A DNA stretch of 64,000 bases from Deltaproteobacteria bacterium IMCC39524. Lineage in GTDB: Bacteria; Desulfobacterota; Desulfuromonadia; Desulfuromonadales; BM103. The notes beneath the pieces were generated by a model. It was not told the origin of the DNA. It ran no database searches and saw nothing but the letters and a program-made list of their open reading frames with translations. Shown in pieces: positions 16,729-25,704 of the stretch (positions within the stretch are counted from its first letter, which is position 1; every line of letters starts with the position of its first letter). Location of the stretch: NCBI GenBank assembly GCA_029667085.1, contig JARUHJ010000002.1:62001-126000 (forward strand), read 5' to 3'. The position numbers were made by a program, and so were the translations under genes.

Positions 16729-17691
16729 ATGCCTGATTCAATCTGGATGCAAATGCTGACCGTGATCTGGGACGAAATCGCCAATATGTGGTGGTTTTTT
16801 CTCCTGTCGATTGTTCTGGTCGGGGTCATCAAAGGCTATAAGCTGGACCTGCGCATCCGCGATTTTATCAATAAGGCAGGGCCCTGGGGTATTGTCGTCG
16901 CTGTGGCCGTCGGTATGGTTTCGCCGCTCTGTTCCTGTGGTATCTTACCAGTCGTGATCACTCTGGCAATGATTCAGACCCCTCTTGCGCCGTTAATGGC
17001 GTTACTGGTGACCTCTCCGGTGATGGGCCCGGATGCCTTGATTCTGACCTGGAGTGCTCTCGGAACGGAGTGGGCGGTTCTTAAGGTGGTCGGTGCCGGA
17101 GCTCTCGGATTGAGTGCTGGTCTGATCACCCAGTTACTGATTAATCAGGGCTACCTGGCTGGCAATCTGATCCGGCTTAAACCGAAGTACAGGGAAGACG
17201 GCACCCTGGCAACGGCCAGGGAAATTGGTGCTGAGGCAGGGATTCACGTCAAATCGATGACCATCGTGCCGCGTGCCAGTAAGTTGCGCTTCATCTTTGA
17301 TCGAACCCTTGATGCGGGTCTTTTCGTTGGTAAATTTCTGCTGCTGGCGATCGTGCTGGAAGCGATCATCGTAACCCTGGTTCCGGTTTCCTGGGTTACG
17401 GGCCTGGTTGGCCAGAAAAGTTTTGTCTCTCTTCTTCTTGCGGCGATTATCGGTCTGCCGCTGCCGACCAACCAGATTCCGATTATTCCGATCATGGCCG
17501 GTCTGTTACAGCGAGGGATTGATCCGGGCGCGGCACTGACCTTGTTCATGGCTGGACCGGTTTCCAGTTTACCGGCTATTATCGCTCTGGCAGGCATGTT
17601 CAAGAAACGTGTCCTGGTGGTTTTTTTGAGTGTCAGCCTGAGCGTTTCCATTCTGCTCGGCTGGCTCTATCAACTGCTAGGAGACTTTTGA
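16729..17691 (+). CDS. ArsP/DUF318-type permease (metal or metalloid efflux)
   Basis: This 320-residue protein has eight to ten membrane segments. It carries the family's SPLCSCGILPVV signature in an early membrane helix and LPLPTNQIPIIPIMAGLLQRG in the second half. The central loop is basic (KPKYREDGT). Relatives export arsenicals, copper, zinc or other soft metals through the paired cysteines. The substrate here is unknown. No metal regulator is adjacent. Confidence 0.85.
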   Translation: MPDSIWMQMLTVIWDEIANMWWFFLLSIVLVGVIKGYKLDLRIRDFINKAGPWGIVVAVAVGMVSPLCSCGILPVVITLAMIQTPLAPLMALLVTSPVMGPDALILTWSALGTEWAVLKVVGAGALGLSAGLITQLLINQGYLAGNLIRLKPKYREDGTLATAREIGAEAGIHVKSMTIVPRASKLRFIFDRTLDAGLFVGKFLLLAIVLEAIIVTLVPVSWVTGLVGQKSFVSLLLAAIIGLPLPTNQIPIIPIMAGLLQRGIDPGAALTLFMAGPVSSLPAIIALAGMFKKRVLVVFLSVSLSVSILLGWLYQLLGDF

Positions 17692-17813
17692 TTTAACAAG
17701 GCCCTACTGCGAATCGCTACGGCCCGTTAAAACAAAAAGGCTTCTGGGTGATGGAGTTCCGCCGCCTCTACGGGGGCGACTAGACGGCATTCTGACAATT
17801 CAAACGGGTATCT

Positions 17814-19691
17814 ATGCAACGGTTGAAGCAAATAGGTCTCAAACTACTCTTTCTGACAGGATTTTTTTTCGCTCTCGGACTCTCCGGTTGTGCGCCGGTG
17901 CTTGTCGATGAAGGTGTCGATAAAGATGTCCAGTCATATGGTAATGATCACATCAGTGAGGATACCGTCTGGTCCGGAAAGATCTTGATCGACGGCACAG
18001 TCAAGGTCGCCAAAGGCGCGACCTTGACGATCTCACCCGGAACCAGCATTGCTTTTGTCAAACGTGACGCTGATGCCGATGGCTTGGGAGATGCGGTACT
18101 CGCAATCGAAGGCAGGCTGATGGCTCTTGGCACCCGGCAGCAACCGATCCTGTTTCATAGTGCCGCCGAGGACCCGCAACCTGGCGACTGGCTGGAGATA
18201 CGGGTCGATTTTTCCCAGGAGGTCCATCTTCGTTACTGTGAAATCCGCGATTCCGCCTATACCATGCATGCTCATTTTACCCGAGGCGTGGTTGAAGACA
18301 GCTGGATTCATCACAATATCGATGGTTGCCGCCTGGGTCAGGCCAAGTTCACCTTTCGCAATAACCTCATCGAACACAATCAGGGCAAGGGGGTCAACTT
18401 CCGTAACTCCACCGTTGATGTTCACCACAATATCCTGCGCTTCAATGGCTCCGGAATCTTTCTGTTTGAGAATGATCGCGACTTTGATATTCACCACAAT
18501 AATTTTTACGGCAACCTGGACAGCTTGCGCCTCGGTGACTTTTATACCGGTGACGTGACTGTTCATGACAACTGGTGGGGAACCGCCGACCAGGAAGCCG
18601 CCAAAGCCACGATTTACGATCGAAGCAAGGATCCTGAAATCGGTGGGGTAATGATTTCTCCTGCTCAGAAATGGGTTGCGGGCAGCGGTCCACGTGATGC
18701 CCTGCTCCTAGATCCGGCGTGGGACTATGCAACGGATGGTTATGTTGATGCTAACCTGGTTGCCGGTGATGAAAAACTTTATGTCGCGAGTTGGGACGGC
18801 AGTCTCAGGGCGATGAATAAAGCTGGCGAAGTCCTTTGGGGCAAGGACCTCGGTGATACCCTGGATGCAACACCGGTATTGTCTCATGGGCAACTTTTTA
18901 TCCAGACCTGGAGCCGTGAAGTTTACGCTCTGGATGCGGCAACAGGAGCCGTACGTTGGCGTTTCGATTACTCTCCTTCGCCTGCCGATGATCATCGCCA
19001 GGCCGGTCTGTTTGTGGTCAAGGATCTGGTCCTGGTGCCTGCGTGGAACGGTACTCTCTTCGCTCTCGATGCAAAAAGTGGTGAGAGACGCTGGAGCTTT
19101 CCCGGTGGGCAGCCCTTGCGTGCCCAGCCGGCGTACGATGGCAAAAACCTCTACCTGGCTAGCGGTGATGGAACTCTTTCAGCCTTGAACCTCGATGGCG
19201 TTCTGCAATGGCAACAGACCTTGGCCGCCCCCTTATTGAGGGCCCCGGTTGTTTTGCCGCAAGGGATTGCCATTGTCAGTCGGGAAGGGTTGGTCGTCGC
19301 TTACGATCAGCTTGGCCAGCTTCTCTGGCAGCAGGATCTCGATGAAATCTGTTACTACGGGGCCCCTGTCTTCTCGGAGGGTGCTCTCTTTGTGGCGACC
19401 GCAGGCAACGGACTCTGGAAGCTTGATGCCAAAACGGGAGAGGTTGTCTGGCGGGTCGAACTGGCCGGACCATCCTACGCTACACCACTCATCGATAACG
19501 GTCGCATCTTTATCGGTGACAACAGCGGTGCCCTGCGCGTGTTTGGCGTTGATAGCGGGCATCTTGTGACGCAATACAAGCTGGATCGAGAGATACAGGG
19601 CCGTCCACTCGTCTTGTCTGATCTGCTTCTAATTGGTAGCCGAGACCACAAGGTTCATGCCTTCACACTAGTCGAGCAGTCGAAACCATGA
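17814..19691 (+). CDS. Lipoprotein with beta-helix fused to PQQ-type beta-propeller
   Basis: A 625-residue outer-envelope protein with a lipobox LSGC (Cys26) and Ala at +2. Residues about 45-265 form a right-handed parallel beta-helix of NosD/PbH1 type, with turns such as DVHHNILRFNGSGIF and the capping motif DNWWG. Residues about 290-620 are a PQQ-like propeller with repeated blades of the form LYALDAKTG-x-x-x-W. The cofactor itself cannot be inferred. It opens the 15-kb cluster of beta-helix genes on the same strand. Confidence 0.88.
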   Translation: MQRLKQIGLKLLFLTGFFFALGLSGCAPVLVDEGVDKDVQSYGNDHISEDTVWSGKILIDGTVKVAKGATLTISPGTSIAFVKRDADADGLGDAVLAIEGRLMALGTRQQPILFHSAAEDPQPGDWLEIRVDFSQEVHLRYCEIRDSAYTMHAHFTRGVVEDSWIHHNIDGCRLGQAKFTFRNNLIEHNQGKGVNFRNSTVDVHHNILRFNGSGIFLFENDRDFDIHHNNFYGNLDSLRLGDFYTGDVTVHDNWWGTADQEAAKATIYDRSKDPEIGGVMISPAQKWVAGSGPRDALLLDPAWDYATDGYVDANLVAGDEKLYVASWDGSLRAMNKAGEVLWGKDLGDTLDATPVLSHGQLFIQTWSREVYALDAATGAVRWRFDYSPSPADDHRQAGLFVVKDLVLVPAWNGTLFALDAKSGERRWSFPGGQPLRAQPAYDGKNLYLASGDGTLSALNLDGVLQWQQTLAAPLLRAPVVLPQGIAIVSREGLVVAYDQLGQLLWQQDLDEICYYGAPVFSEGALFVATAGNGLWKLDAKTGEVVWRVELAGPSYATPLIDNGRIFIGDNSGALRVFGVDSGHLVTQYKLDREIQGRPLVLSDLLLIGSRDHKVHAFTLVEQSKP

Positions 19692-19709
19692 GCAAAGAGA
19701 AAACCTTTT

Positions 19710-19805
19710 TTAACGCAAAGACGCAAAGGCGCGAAGAAGGTCAAACCAATAAGCTTCTAAAGGTTCTCTTTGCGTCTTGAGAGAGCTAATGCGAACGGGC
19801 GTTAA
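19710..19805. repeat. Dispersed intergenic repeat, copy 4
   Basis: It starts TTAACGCAAAGACGCAAAGG and ends GCGTCTTGAGAGAGCTAATG, then GCGAACGGGCGTTAA. Part of the right end (GCGAACGGGCGT) recurs at about 46611-46624 after rsgA. It separates the first beta-helix gene from the membrane protein gene. Confidence 0.7.
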
Positions 19806-19841
19806 AAAGTTTGAGTCATTTTGAAGGAAAACAGTAGCTCT

Positions 19842-22268
19842 ATGATCAACCAACCCGCAAATCGTTTTGTGTGCTGGGGAGTTTTCTTCCTCTGCCTTGC
19901 GACCCTGATGTACGAGTTGATTTTGACCAGGATTTTCTCGGTGCTGATGTGGTACCACTTTGCATCCATGGCGATCTCTCTGGCCCTCTTCGGCTTTGGC
20001 GTTGCCGCACTCACCGTGCAGCTGAGACCCCGATGGTTCCAGGGGGGCGATGCGCGCTTTCTGGCCGCCCGCGGTGCCGTCCTCTTCGGGCTGAGTGTCA
20101 CACTCTTCTTTGCGGTGTTTGTTCTGTTTCGCTGGCAGCCTCATATTGGTTTCAAGGTTTTGTCCTTTTTTCATCAACCTTTTTATCAACCCTTTCAGCA
20201 AGGCACGCCTGACGCCGGTGTGCCGATTGGTATGCTGATTGCTCTGACCTGCCTTTACCTGATAACTGCACTGCCGTTTTTCTTCGCCGGGATTTCTCTC
20301 ACTGTTCTTTTCGGGCGCTATCATTCTGATTTCAGCCGCCTCTATTTCTACGATCTGATTGGCGCCGGTTGCGGTTGCCTGTTGATTATCCTGCTGCTTA
20401 AGTTGTTCGGTGGAATCACTTCGTTGCTGCTGATTGCCGCTGTCGGTGTTGCCGCGGCTTCACTGTTGCTGCCACGAAACATTGAGGCCGTGCATCGTTG
20501 GGGTGCTCTGTTGCTGCTGGTGCTGCTCCTCGCGCTCGGTACGGTTCACGCGATGACCGGCTTCGCCGAGATTCGTTTCGTGCGTGGACGTTATGAGCCG
20601 AACCTGCTCTGGAGTGCCTGGAACTCTTTCTCGCGCGTGGCCGTTTATCCGGCCGAGGGACAAGCCAAAGATCAGGCCTGGGGCCTGTCGCGTACATACC
20701 GGGGACAAGTGCCAGATCAGCTGGGTATGGTTGTCGATGACACCGGCTACACCACCATGTACCGCTGGGATCGTCAGACCGGCCTCGATTTTTTCCGTAA
20801 GAATGTCATCGGGCTTGCTTACCAGATCAAAGAGCAGCCAACGTCCCTGGTGATCGGCCCGGGCGGCGGTAAGGATGTCTTGACCGCACTTGCTTCCGGG
20901 GCCGAGAAGGTTACGGCTGTTGAGGTCAATCCGTTGATTGTCGATGCGGTCAATGACCACTTCGGTTCCTTGACCGGAGAGCTCTACCGTCATCCGCAGG
21001 TGCGTTCCGTTGTGGATGAGGGGCGCAGCTTCGTACGTCGCGATCAGAACCGCTACGACATCATCCAGGCGTCTGCCGTCTTTGGCCGCATGGCTCCGGC
21101 CGCCGGTGCCTTTACTCTTTCGGAGAATAATCTCTATACCCTGGAGGCTTTTACCGACTACTGGGATCACCTCCGTGATGACGGAATCCTGACTATCTCA
21201 CGCTTTATCTTTGAGCGGGAAACCCTGCGCCTGGTCTCCCTTGGCCTGGCTCTACTGCAGGAACAGGGGGTGGCTGATCCGGCCGCCCATATCGCGGTCG
21301 TGCGTGAACGCGGGCTGGCTAATTTCATGCTCAAGAAGACACCCTTCTCGGCAGAAGAATTGACCAACCTGAGAGAGCTTATGGTCGATATGGAGTTTCA
21401 GGAGGTCTACCTGCCTGATCGTCGCGACGGTAAAGGGGCTTTCCATGAGCTGATCAGCGCCAATGGCAGCGCAGAGTTTTATGCTGACTTCCCCTTCGAT
21501 ATCAGGCCCGTTACGGATGACCGGCCGTTTTTCTACTACATGCTTAAACCTTTTGAATTTATTAAGCTTTTAAGTTTTCCCGAGCAGGGCAAGTTCGAAG
21601 ATAGAGCCATTGTGACCCTGCGTAACCTGCTGGTTGTGGTGGGCGTTTGTGTCTCGGCGTTCCTGATTCTTCCATTGCTTCTGTGGCGTCGGGAGGGATT
21701 GAAAAGCTCTGGTAGCGGTTGGCGCGTGCTTTACTTTGCCTGCCTCGGCCTCGGCTTCATGTTTATCGAGATTGGCCTGCTGCGGCGTTTCATCCTCTTT
21801 CTTGGACCGCCGATATATTCTTTGGCGGTTATCCTCTGTTCCCTTCTGATCAGTTCCGGCGTCGGTGCGCTCTGTTCGTCGCGCTTGCCATCCGATCGTT
21901 TACATCGCTGGCTGCCAAAGATTCTATTGGCACTGGTCTTGCTCTCTATTGCTTATGTCTTCGGTCTGCCCTCGATCCTTGATCCTTGTATGGGACTGCC
22001 GGTCTTTGCCCGTTGCCTGATGGCAGGTGTGCTGTTAATTCCCCTGGGCCTGTTAATGGGGATGCCCTTGCCGATCGGTATGCGCCTGTTTCACGACGGC
22101 AACGACCTGATCCCCTGGAGCTGGGGAGTGAACAGCGCCACGAGCGTGCTCGGTGCGATCCTGGCGGTGGTGGTTGCCATGAATGCCGGATTCACGGTGA
22201 CTTTGCTGGTTGGGACCTTACTGTACTTGTTGGCCTTGGTTCCGGTTTTCAAAAGTGGTCGCTTTTAA
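19842..22268 (+). CDS. Large membrane protein with spermidine-synthase-like domain
   Basis: An 808-residue protein. About seven N-terminal membrane helices (starting ATLMYELILTRIFSVLMW) come first. A soluble SAM/decarboxy-SAM-binding domain follows at about residues 320-480, with the glycine-rich VIGPGGGKDVLTAL, the acidic VEVNPLIVDAV and the EGRSFVRR segment. A C-terminal block of about six helices ends the protein. Such fused SpeE-like membrane proteins are widespread, but their reaction is unproven. The ATG at 19842 is preferred over a TTG seven codons upstream. Confidence 0.85.
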   Translation: MINQPANRFVCWGVFFLCLATLMYELILTRIFSVLMWYHFASMAISLALFGFGVAALTVQLRPRWFQGGDARFLAARGAVLFGLSVTLFFAVFVLFRWQPHIGFKVLSFFHQPFYQPFQQGTPDAGVPIGMLIALTCLYLITALPFFFAGISLTVLFGRYHSDFSRLYFYDLIGAGCGCLLIILLLKLFGGITSLLLIAAVGVAAASLLLPRNIEAVHRWGALLLLVLLLALGTVHAMTGFAEIRFVRGRYEPNLLWSAWNSFSRVAVYPAEGQAKDQAWGLSRTYRGQVPDQLGMVVDDTGYTTMYRWDRQTGLDFFRKNVIGLAYQIKEQPTSLVIGPGGGKDVLTALASGAEKVTAVEVNPLIVDAVNDHFGSLTGELYRHPQVRSVVDEGRSFVRRDQNRYDIIQASAVFGRMAPAAGAFTLSENNLYTLEAFTDYWDHLRDDGILTISRFIFERETLRLVSLGLALLQEQGVADPAAHIAVVRERGLANFMLKKTPFSAEELTNLRELMVDMEFQEVYLPDRRDGKGAFHELISANGSAEFYADFPFDIRPVTDDRPFFYYMLKPFEFIKLLSFPEQGKFEDRAIVTLRNLLVVVGVCVSAFLILPLLLWRREGLKSSGSGWRVLYFACLGLGFMFIEIGLLRRFILFLGPPIYSLAVILCSLLISSGVGALCSSRLPSDRLHRWLPKILLALVLLSIAYVFGLPSILDPCMGLPVFARCLMAGVLLIPLGLLMGMPLPIGMRLFHDGNDLIPWSWGVNSATSVLGAILAVVVAMNAGFTVTLLVGTLLYLLALVPVFKSGRF

Positions 22269-22304
22269 GAACTGTGAAAATTTTATGAGCCAAGAAGGAG
22301 ATTC

Positions 22305-22335
22305 GACGCGGAGGCGCAAAGACGCAGAGAAAAAC
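22305..22335. repeat. Dispersed intergenic repeat, short copy 5
   Basis: GCGGAGGCGCAAAGACGCAG matches the left arm of the other copies; no clear right arm is seen. It lies in the 123-base gap before the first carboxypeptidase-regulatory-like gene. Confidence 0.5.
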
Positions 22336-22391
22336 TTGTAGATTTTTGCTTTTGGGCCTTATCTGTTGTTATTTGAAGTGAGCTTTACAAG

Positions 22392-23477
22392 ATGAACAAT
22401 GTCTTTTTAAAATATACCTGTCTGCTCCTGTTGCTTCTGGGGTGCTTGCTGTCAGCCTGCACGCCGGAAAACGAGAGTGGTCTGAGCGGACAACTCCTTT
22501 TCCAGGATCAACCTCTGGCGACGGCTCAGCTCGAGATCTATCTCAAGGCCGACAAGGATCGCTCCGTGCAACCCTTTGCGGTTACGACGACTGACGCCGA
22601 AGGCCGCTACCAGGTTTCTTTGCCCGAAGGGTCTTACTTCGTGATCGGCAAGAAGCGCGAGACGACAGACGATGGTCGAACCCGTATGCTGATGGCCGAG
22701 TCGCCGGCCAACCCGCATCAGGTTGCTGATGGGATAGCATCGGTTGCAAACTTTAATTTGCGTGAAATGGGCCGGGAAGGTTTGCCTGTCGCCGATGAGA
22801 AGACCGGGGTCTCCGGTCTGATTACATATCAGGATGAACCGGTCTCAAGGGCCTTTATTTACATCTATACCGAAACCGATGCCGGGCTGACAGGTCCCTC
22901 ATACGGCGAGGCGGTGCAGGCCGACAAAGAGGGACGCTTCACCATCAACCTGCCCGTTGGACGCTACTCCCTGGTTGCTCGCAAGCGTGCGGACGGCAGC
23001 CGCTCAGGGGCCCTGGCTCCCGGTGATCTGAATGCAACTTATCCTGGCAACCCGGTGGAAATTCGCAGCGGGGAGATCCTGGCTTTAAACGACTTTGCCC
23101 TGTCCAAGGTGGACGCGGAGGTCCATGCGCAACGTCAGGCAGACGGCGTCTTCACCAAAACAGAAACCTTGCTGCGCGGGCAGGTTGTCGATGCGGATGA
23201 TTTGCCGGTCAGCGATGTCTATGTCTTCGCCTATCTTGACAGCCGCATGGTTGGCAAGCCGGTGCATATGTCGGTTCCGACTGGCGCTGACGGGAATTTT
23301 TCCCTCTTCCTCAGTGATGGCGGGACCTACTACATCGGAGCACGTAGCGCTTTTGGCGGGCCCCTGGAACCGGGGGAGTGGGTCGGCACCTTCGATGGCC
23401 AGGCTGATCACAGCGTCACCGTCACGCGTGGTGCGAACGACGATCTCGGTATGATTATCGTCAAGGAGTTCTGGTGA
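22392..23477 (+). CDS. Lipoprotein with three carboxypeptidase-regulatory-like domains
   Basis: This 361-residue protein has a signal peptide ending in the lipobox LSAC (Cys23). Three Ig-like repeats of about 100 residues follow, each of the form G-x-(L/V)-x-x-(Q/D)-(D/E)-x-P(L/V)...YV/IYIY...DG-F-x-(V/I)-x-L-P-x-G-x-Y. No enzyme domain is attached. It is the first of three paralogues (with 24661-25704 and 27037-28074), each followed directly or nearly so by a beta-helix gene. The next gene's GTG overlaps its stop by four bases. Confidence 0.87.
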   Translation: MNNVFLKYTCLLLLLLGCLLSACTPENESGLSGQLLFQDQPLATAQLEIYLKADKDRSVQPFAVTTTDAEGRYQVSLPEGSYFVIGKKRETTDDGRTRMLMAESPANPHQVADGIASVANFNLREMGREGLPVADEKTGVSGLITYQDEPVSRAFIYIYTETDAGLTGPSYGEAVQADKEGRFTINLPVGRYSLVARKRADGSRSGALAPGDLNATYPGNPVEIRSGEILALNDFALSKVDAEVHAQRQADGVFTKTETLLRGQVVDADDLPVSDVYVFAYLDSRMVGKPVHMSVPTGADGNFSLFLSDGGTYYIGARSAFGGPLEPGEWVGTFDGQADHSVTVTRGANDDLGMIIVKEFW

Positions 23478-24664
23478 AATTCTTCCTCCTGATAGCTCTA
23501 ACCTTCTTATTCTCAACCCCGGCAGCCGCTCTGGTTGTGGCCCAGGATACGGTCTGGGACGGTCAGCACTCCTTTGGCGAAGATGTTCAAGTCCTGCCCG
23601 GAGCGACCTTGACGGTTACTCCCGGTTCTCAGCTGTATTTTAGGGGCACCAGTCTGGAAGTCTCCGGTCGTTTGGTGGCTGAAGGTGCGGAGTTCTCAGG
23701 TGAGAATTGGGAAGGGTTGCGTCTCAAGGGGGTTGATAACTCCACACGAATATCAGACTGCGTGATCAAGGGGGCGGCAACAGGCATCTTTGTCCAGGGG
23801 GGTACGCCACTCCTGGAGGGACTGACGCTTTCTGCGAACAAAGTAGGTATCGAAGTGCGCGGCAAGGCAGCCGGAAAGGTTATTAACTGTCGCTTTACCG
23901 AGAATCTCAAGGTCGGTCTCTTCATCAAGGATGACAGCACAACGTCGGTCGTTGATTGTCGCTTTGAAGGTAACTTGCGTTACGGTGCTTATCTCTATCA
24001 CGCCCGTCCGCAAATGTTTCAGGGCAATATGTTTGTTAATAATGATACCGGCTTGATGATCGCCTACCATGGGACTGACCCGGAAGTGTTCGACAACCGG
24101 TTTGAAAAGAACCAGATCGCGGTTCAGGTTGATCGTGCCGCACGTCCGGTCCTGCGTGGTAACCTGCTGCTTGGTAACCAGACCGGCTTATATATCTATC
24201 GCCGCTCAGATCCTTTGGTGACGGGCAACCGTATCGAGGAAAATGGCGTTGGCCTGTTGGTTGCTTATTCCTCGTATCCGGAGATCGAGAGCAACGATTT
24301 TCTGAACAACGGGATGGCCCTTAAACTGGAATTTCAGTCTTCTTCATGGGAAGCAAAACGTGGCGCTGACGCCAGGGCCGGAGAGACCTCAGCCCGCAGT
24401 GCTTTTGCCGGGCAGGGCATGCGCAGTGTGAGCGAAGAGGATAGGCGTGCCAAGCGCCTCGATGGTATGGTGAACGCTGGCAATAACTGGTGGGGGAGTG
24501 AGGGTACGCTGGAGTTGACAAGCATAGGCTCGGACGGAAACCCCTCTTTTATCCATGATGGCAGGGATCAGACGACTTTTATCGATGAAGGTGAAGAGTA
24601 CCCCTTGGATAAGGTTGCCCATTCTCCATGGCGCAAAGTCCCTGCAACGGAGATACAACGATGA
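23474..24664 (+). CDS. Exported right-handed parallel beta-helix protein
   Basis: A 396-residue protein with a signal peptide (about residues 1-20, cleaved near AAALVVA) and then PbH1-type coils. The repeated turns include ATGIFVQGGTPLLEGLTLSA and KNQIAVQVDRAARPVLRGNL, and the NNWWG cap lies near the C terminus. This is a NosD-like scaffold; binding or enzymatic role unknown. The GTG start has AAGGAG five bases upstream and overlaps the preceding stop (GTGA). The next gene overlaps its stop (ATGA), so the pair is translationally coupled on both sides. Confidence 0.87.
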   Translation: MKFFLLIALTFLFSTPAAALVVAQDTVWDGQHSFGEDVQVLPGATLTVTPGSQLYFRGTSLEVSGRLVAEGAEFSGENWEGLRLKGVDNSTRISDCVIKGAATGIFVQGGTPLLEGLTLSANKVGIEVRGKAAGKVINCRFTENLKVGLFIKDDSTTSVVDCRFEGNLRYGAYLYHARPQMFQGNMFVNNDTGLMIAYHGTDPEVFDNRFEKNQIAVQVDRAARPVLRGNLLLGNQTGLYIYRRSDPLVTGNRIEENGVGLLVAYSSYPEIESNDFLNNGMALKLEFQSSSWEAKRGADARAGETSARSAFAGQGMRSVSEEDRRAKRLDGMVNAGNNWWGSEGTLELTSIGSDGNPSFIHDGRDQTTFIDEGEEYPLDKVAHSPWRKVPATEIQR

Positions 24665-25704
24665 AGTGGTACCGTCCTCTTTTTGCCTGTGTTTTGATCT
24701 GCCTGGTCAGTGTGACCGCGTTCGCCGAAAGTGGTGTGCGCGGTCGCGTCGCCTGGCGCGGTGAGCTGATCCCGGAGATAACAGTCCGGGCCTACCGTCA
24801 GATTGCGGACATTGGCAAAGGTGACGTGGTCGCTGTTTCAGCGCCGACTGATCTTGATGGTCTCTATCAACTTGAATTGAAACCTGGCAACTACGTTCTC
24901 ACCGCCAGCAACAGCTCTGGAGCTCTCAAGCCGGGGGATCTCTTTTGCTACTACAGCGGCAGCCCGATTCAGATCCCGGCCGAGGGGTATCGCAATGTCG
25001 GCTTCAACCTGATCCGCGTTCCAGATGCGCAGCCGGTGAAAGATGCTGCACGGTCCGGTATCTATGGGCAGCTCAGCTACCAGGGTGAGCCGTTGGAAAA
25101 GGCTTATCTCTATGTCTACAAAGACCCCTCTAAAAACTTCAAGGGGCCGGGGTACTTTATCCAGCCGGTGGCTCGTGGTGACTTCCGACTCAATCTTCCC
25201 CCCGGTGAGTATTATCTCCTTGCTCGCAAGAGAATCCAGGGTGGCCAGTTCGGGCCGATAGAGATTGGCGACTATTTCAACTATTACCATGGTAACCCGG
25301 TTCGCATCGAAGCCGGTCAGGTCCAGGAGATCAAGATCGAGACGGTGACCCGCCTCTCGATGCTTGAGGAAGATGTTGTTGACCTGCAAGGTGTCAGCGG
25401 TCAGGTCGTTGACGCTTCGGGGGTCGCTCAGGCAGGACTGTACGTTTTTGCTTACCGACAAGCAGCGATGACTGGAAACCCCGATTTTTTCTCTGCGCCG
25501 ACCGGTGCGGACGGGCATTTCGAGATTTCTCTTCCCGACAGTGGGCCCTACTACCTGCTGGCGCGGCAAGCCTTTGGTGGACCGGCGGGTGGTAATGAAC
25601 TTTATGGCAAGTTACAGGCGCCAGGTGGCGATCCTATGCCGGTTACTGTTTCGACAAAGCAAGAGGAGGTAGTGATCCATGTGGCACCGAAGACTTCTGA
25701 CTAG
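24661..25704 (+). CDS. Exported protein with three carboxypeptidase-regulatory-like domains
   Basis: This 347-residue protein has a signal peptide cleaved near TAFAES; there is no lipobox. Three repeats follow, recognisable by VRGRVAWRGELIPEITVRAY, IYGQLSYQGEPLEKAYLYVY and VSGQVVDASGVAQAGLYVFAY. Each repeat closes with a LPxGxYYLxAR-type strand. It is a paralogue of the 22.4-kb lipoprotein. The ATG overlaps the previous stop. The next gene starts inside its last 26 bases. Confidence 0.87.
   Translation: MKWYRPLFACVLICLVSVTAFAESGVRGRVAWRGELIPEITVRAYRQIADIGKGDVVAVSAPTDLDGLYQLELKPGNYVLTASNSSGALKPGDLFCYYSGSPIQIPAEGYRNVGFNLIRVPDAQPVKDAARSGIYGQLSYQGEPLEKAYLYVYKDPSKNFKGPGYFIQPVARGDFRLNLPPGEYYLLARKRIQGGQFGPIEIGDYFNYYHGNPVRIEAGQVQEIKIETVTRLSMLEEDVVDLQGVSGQVVDASGVAQAGLYVFAYRQAAMTGNPDFFSAPTGADGHFEISLPDSGPYYLLARQAFGGPAGGNELYGKLQAPGGDPMPVTVSTKQEEVVIHVAPKTSD

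Noticed and set aside
17745-17795. Fluoride-riboswitch-like sequence (GGTGATGGAGTTCCGCC)
   Set aside because: The 5' half resembles the crcB motif, but the required 3' block (TGATGACTCC-like) is absent and no fluoride exporter follows.
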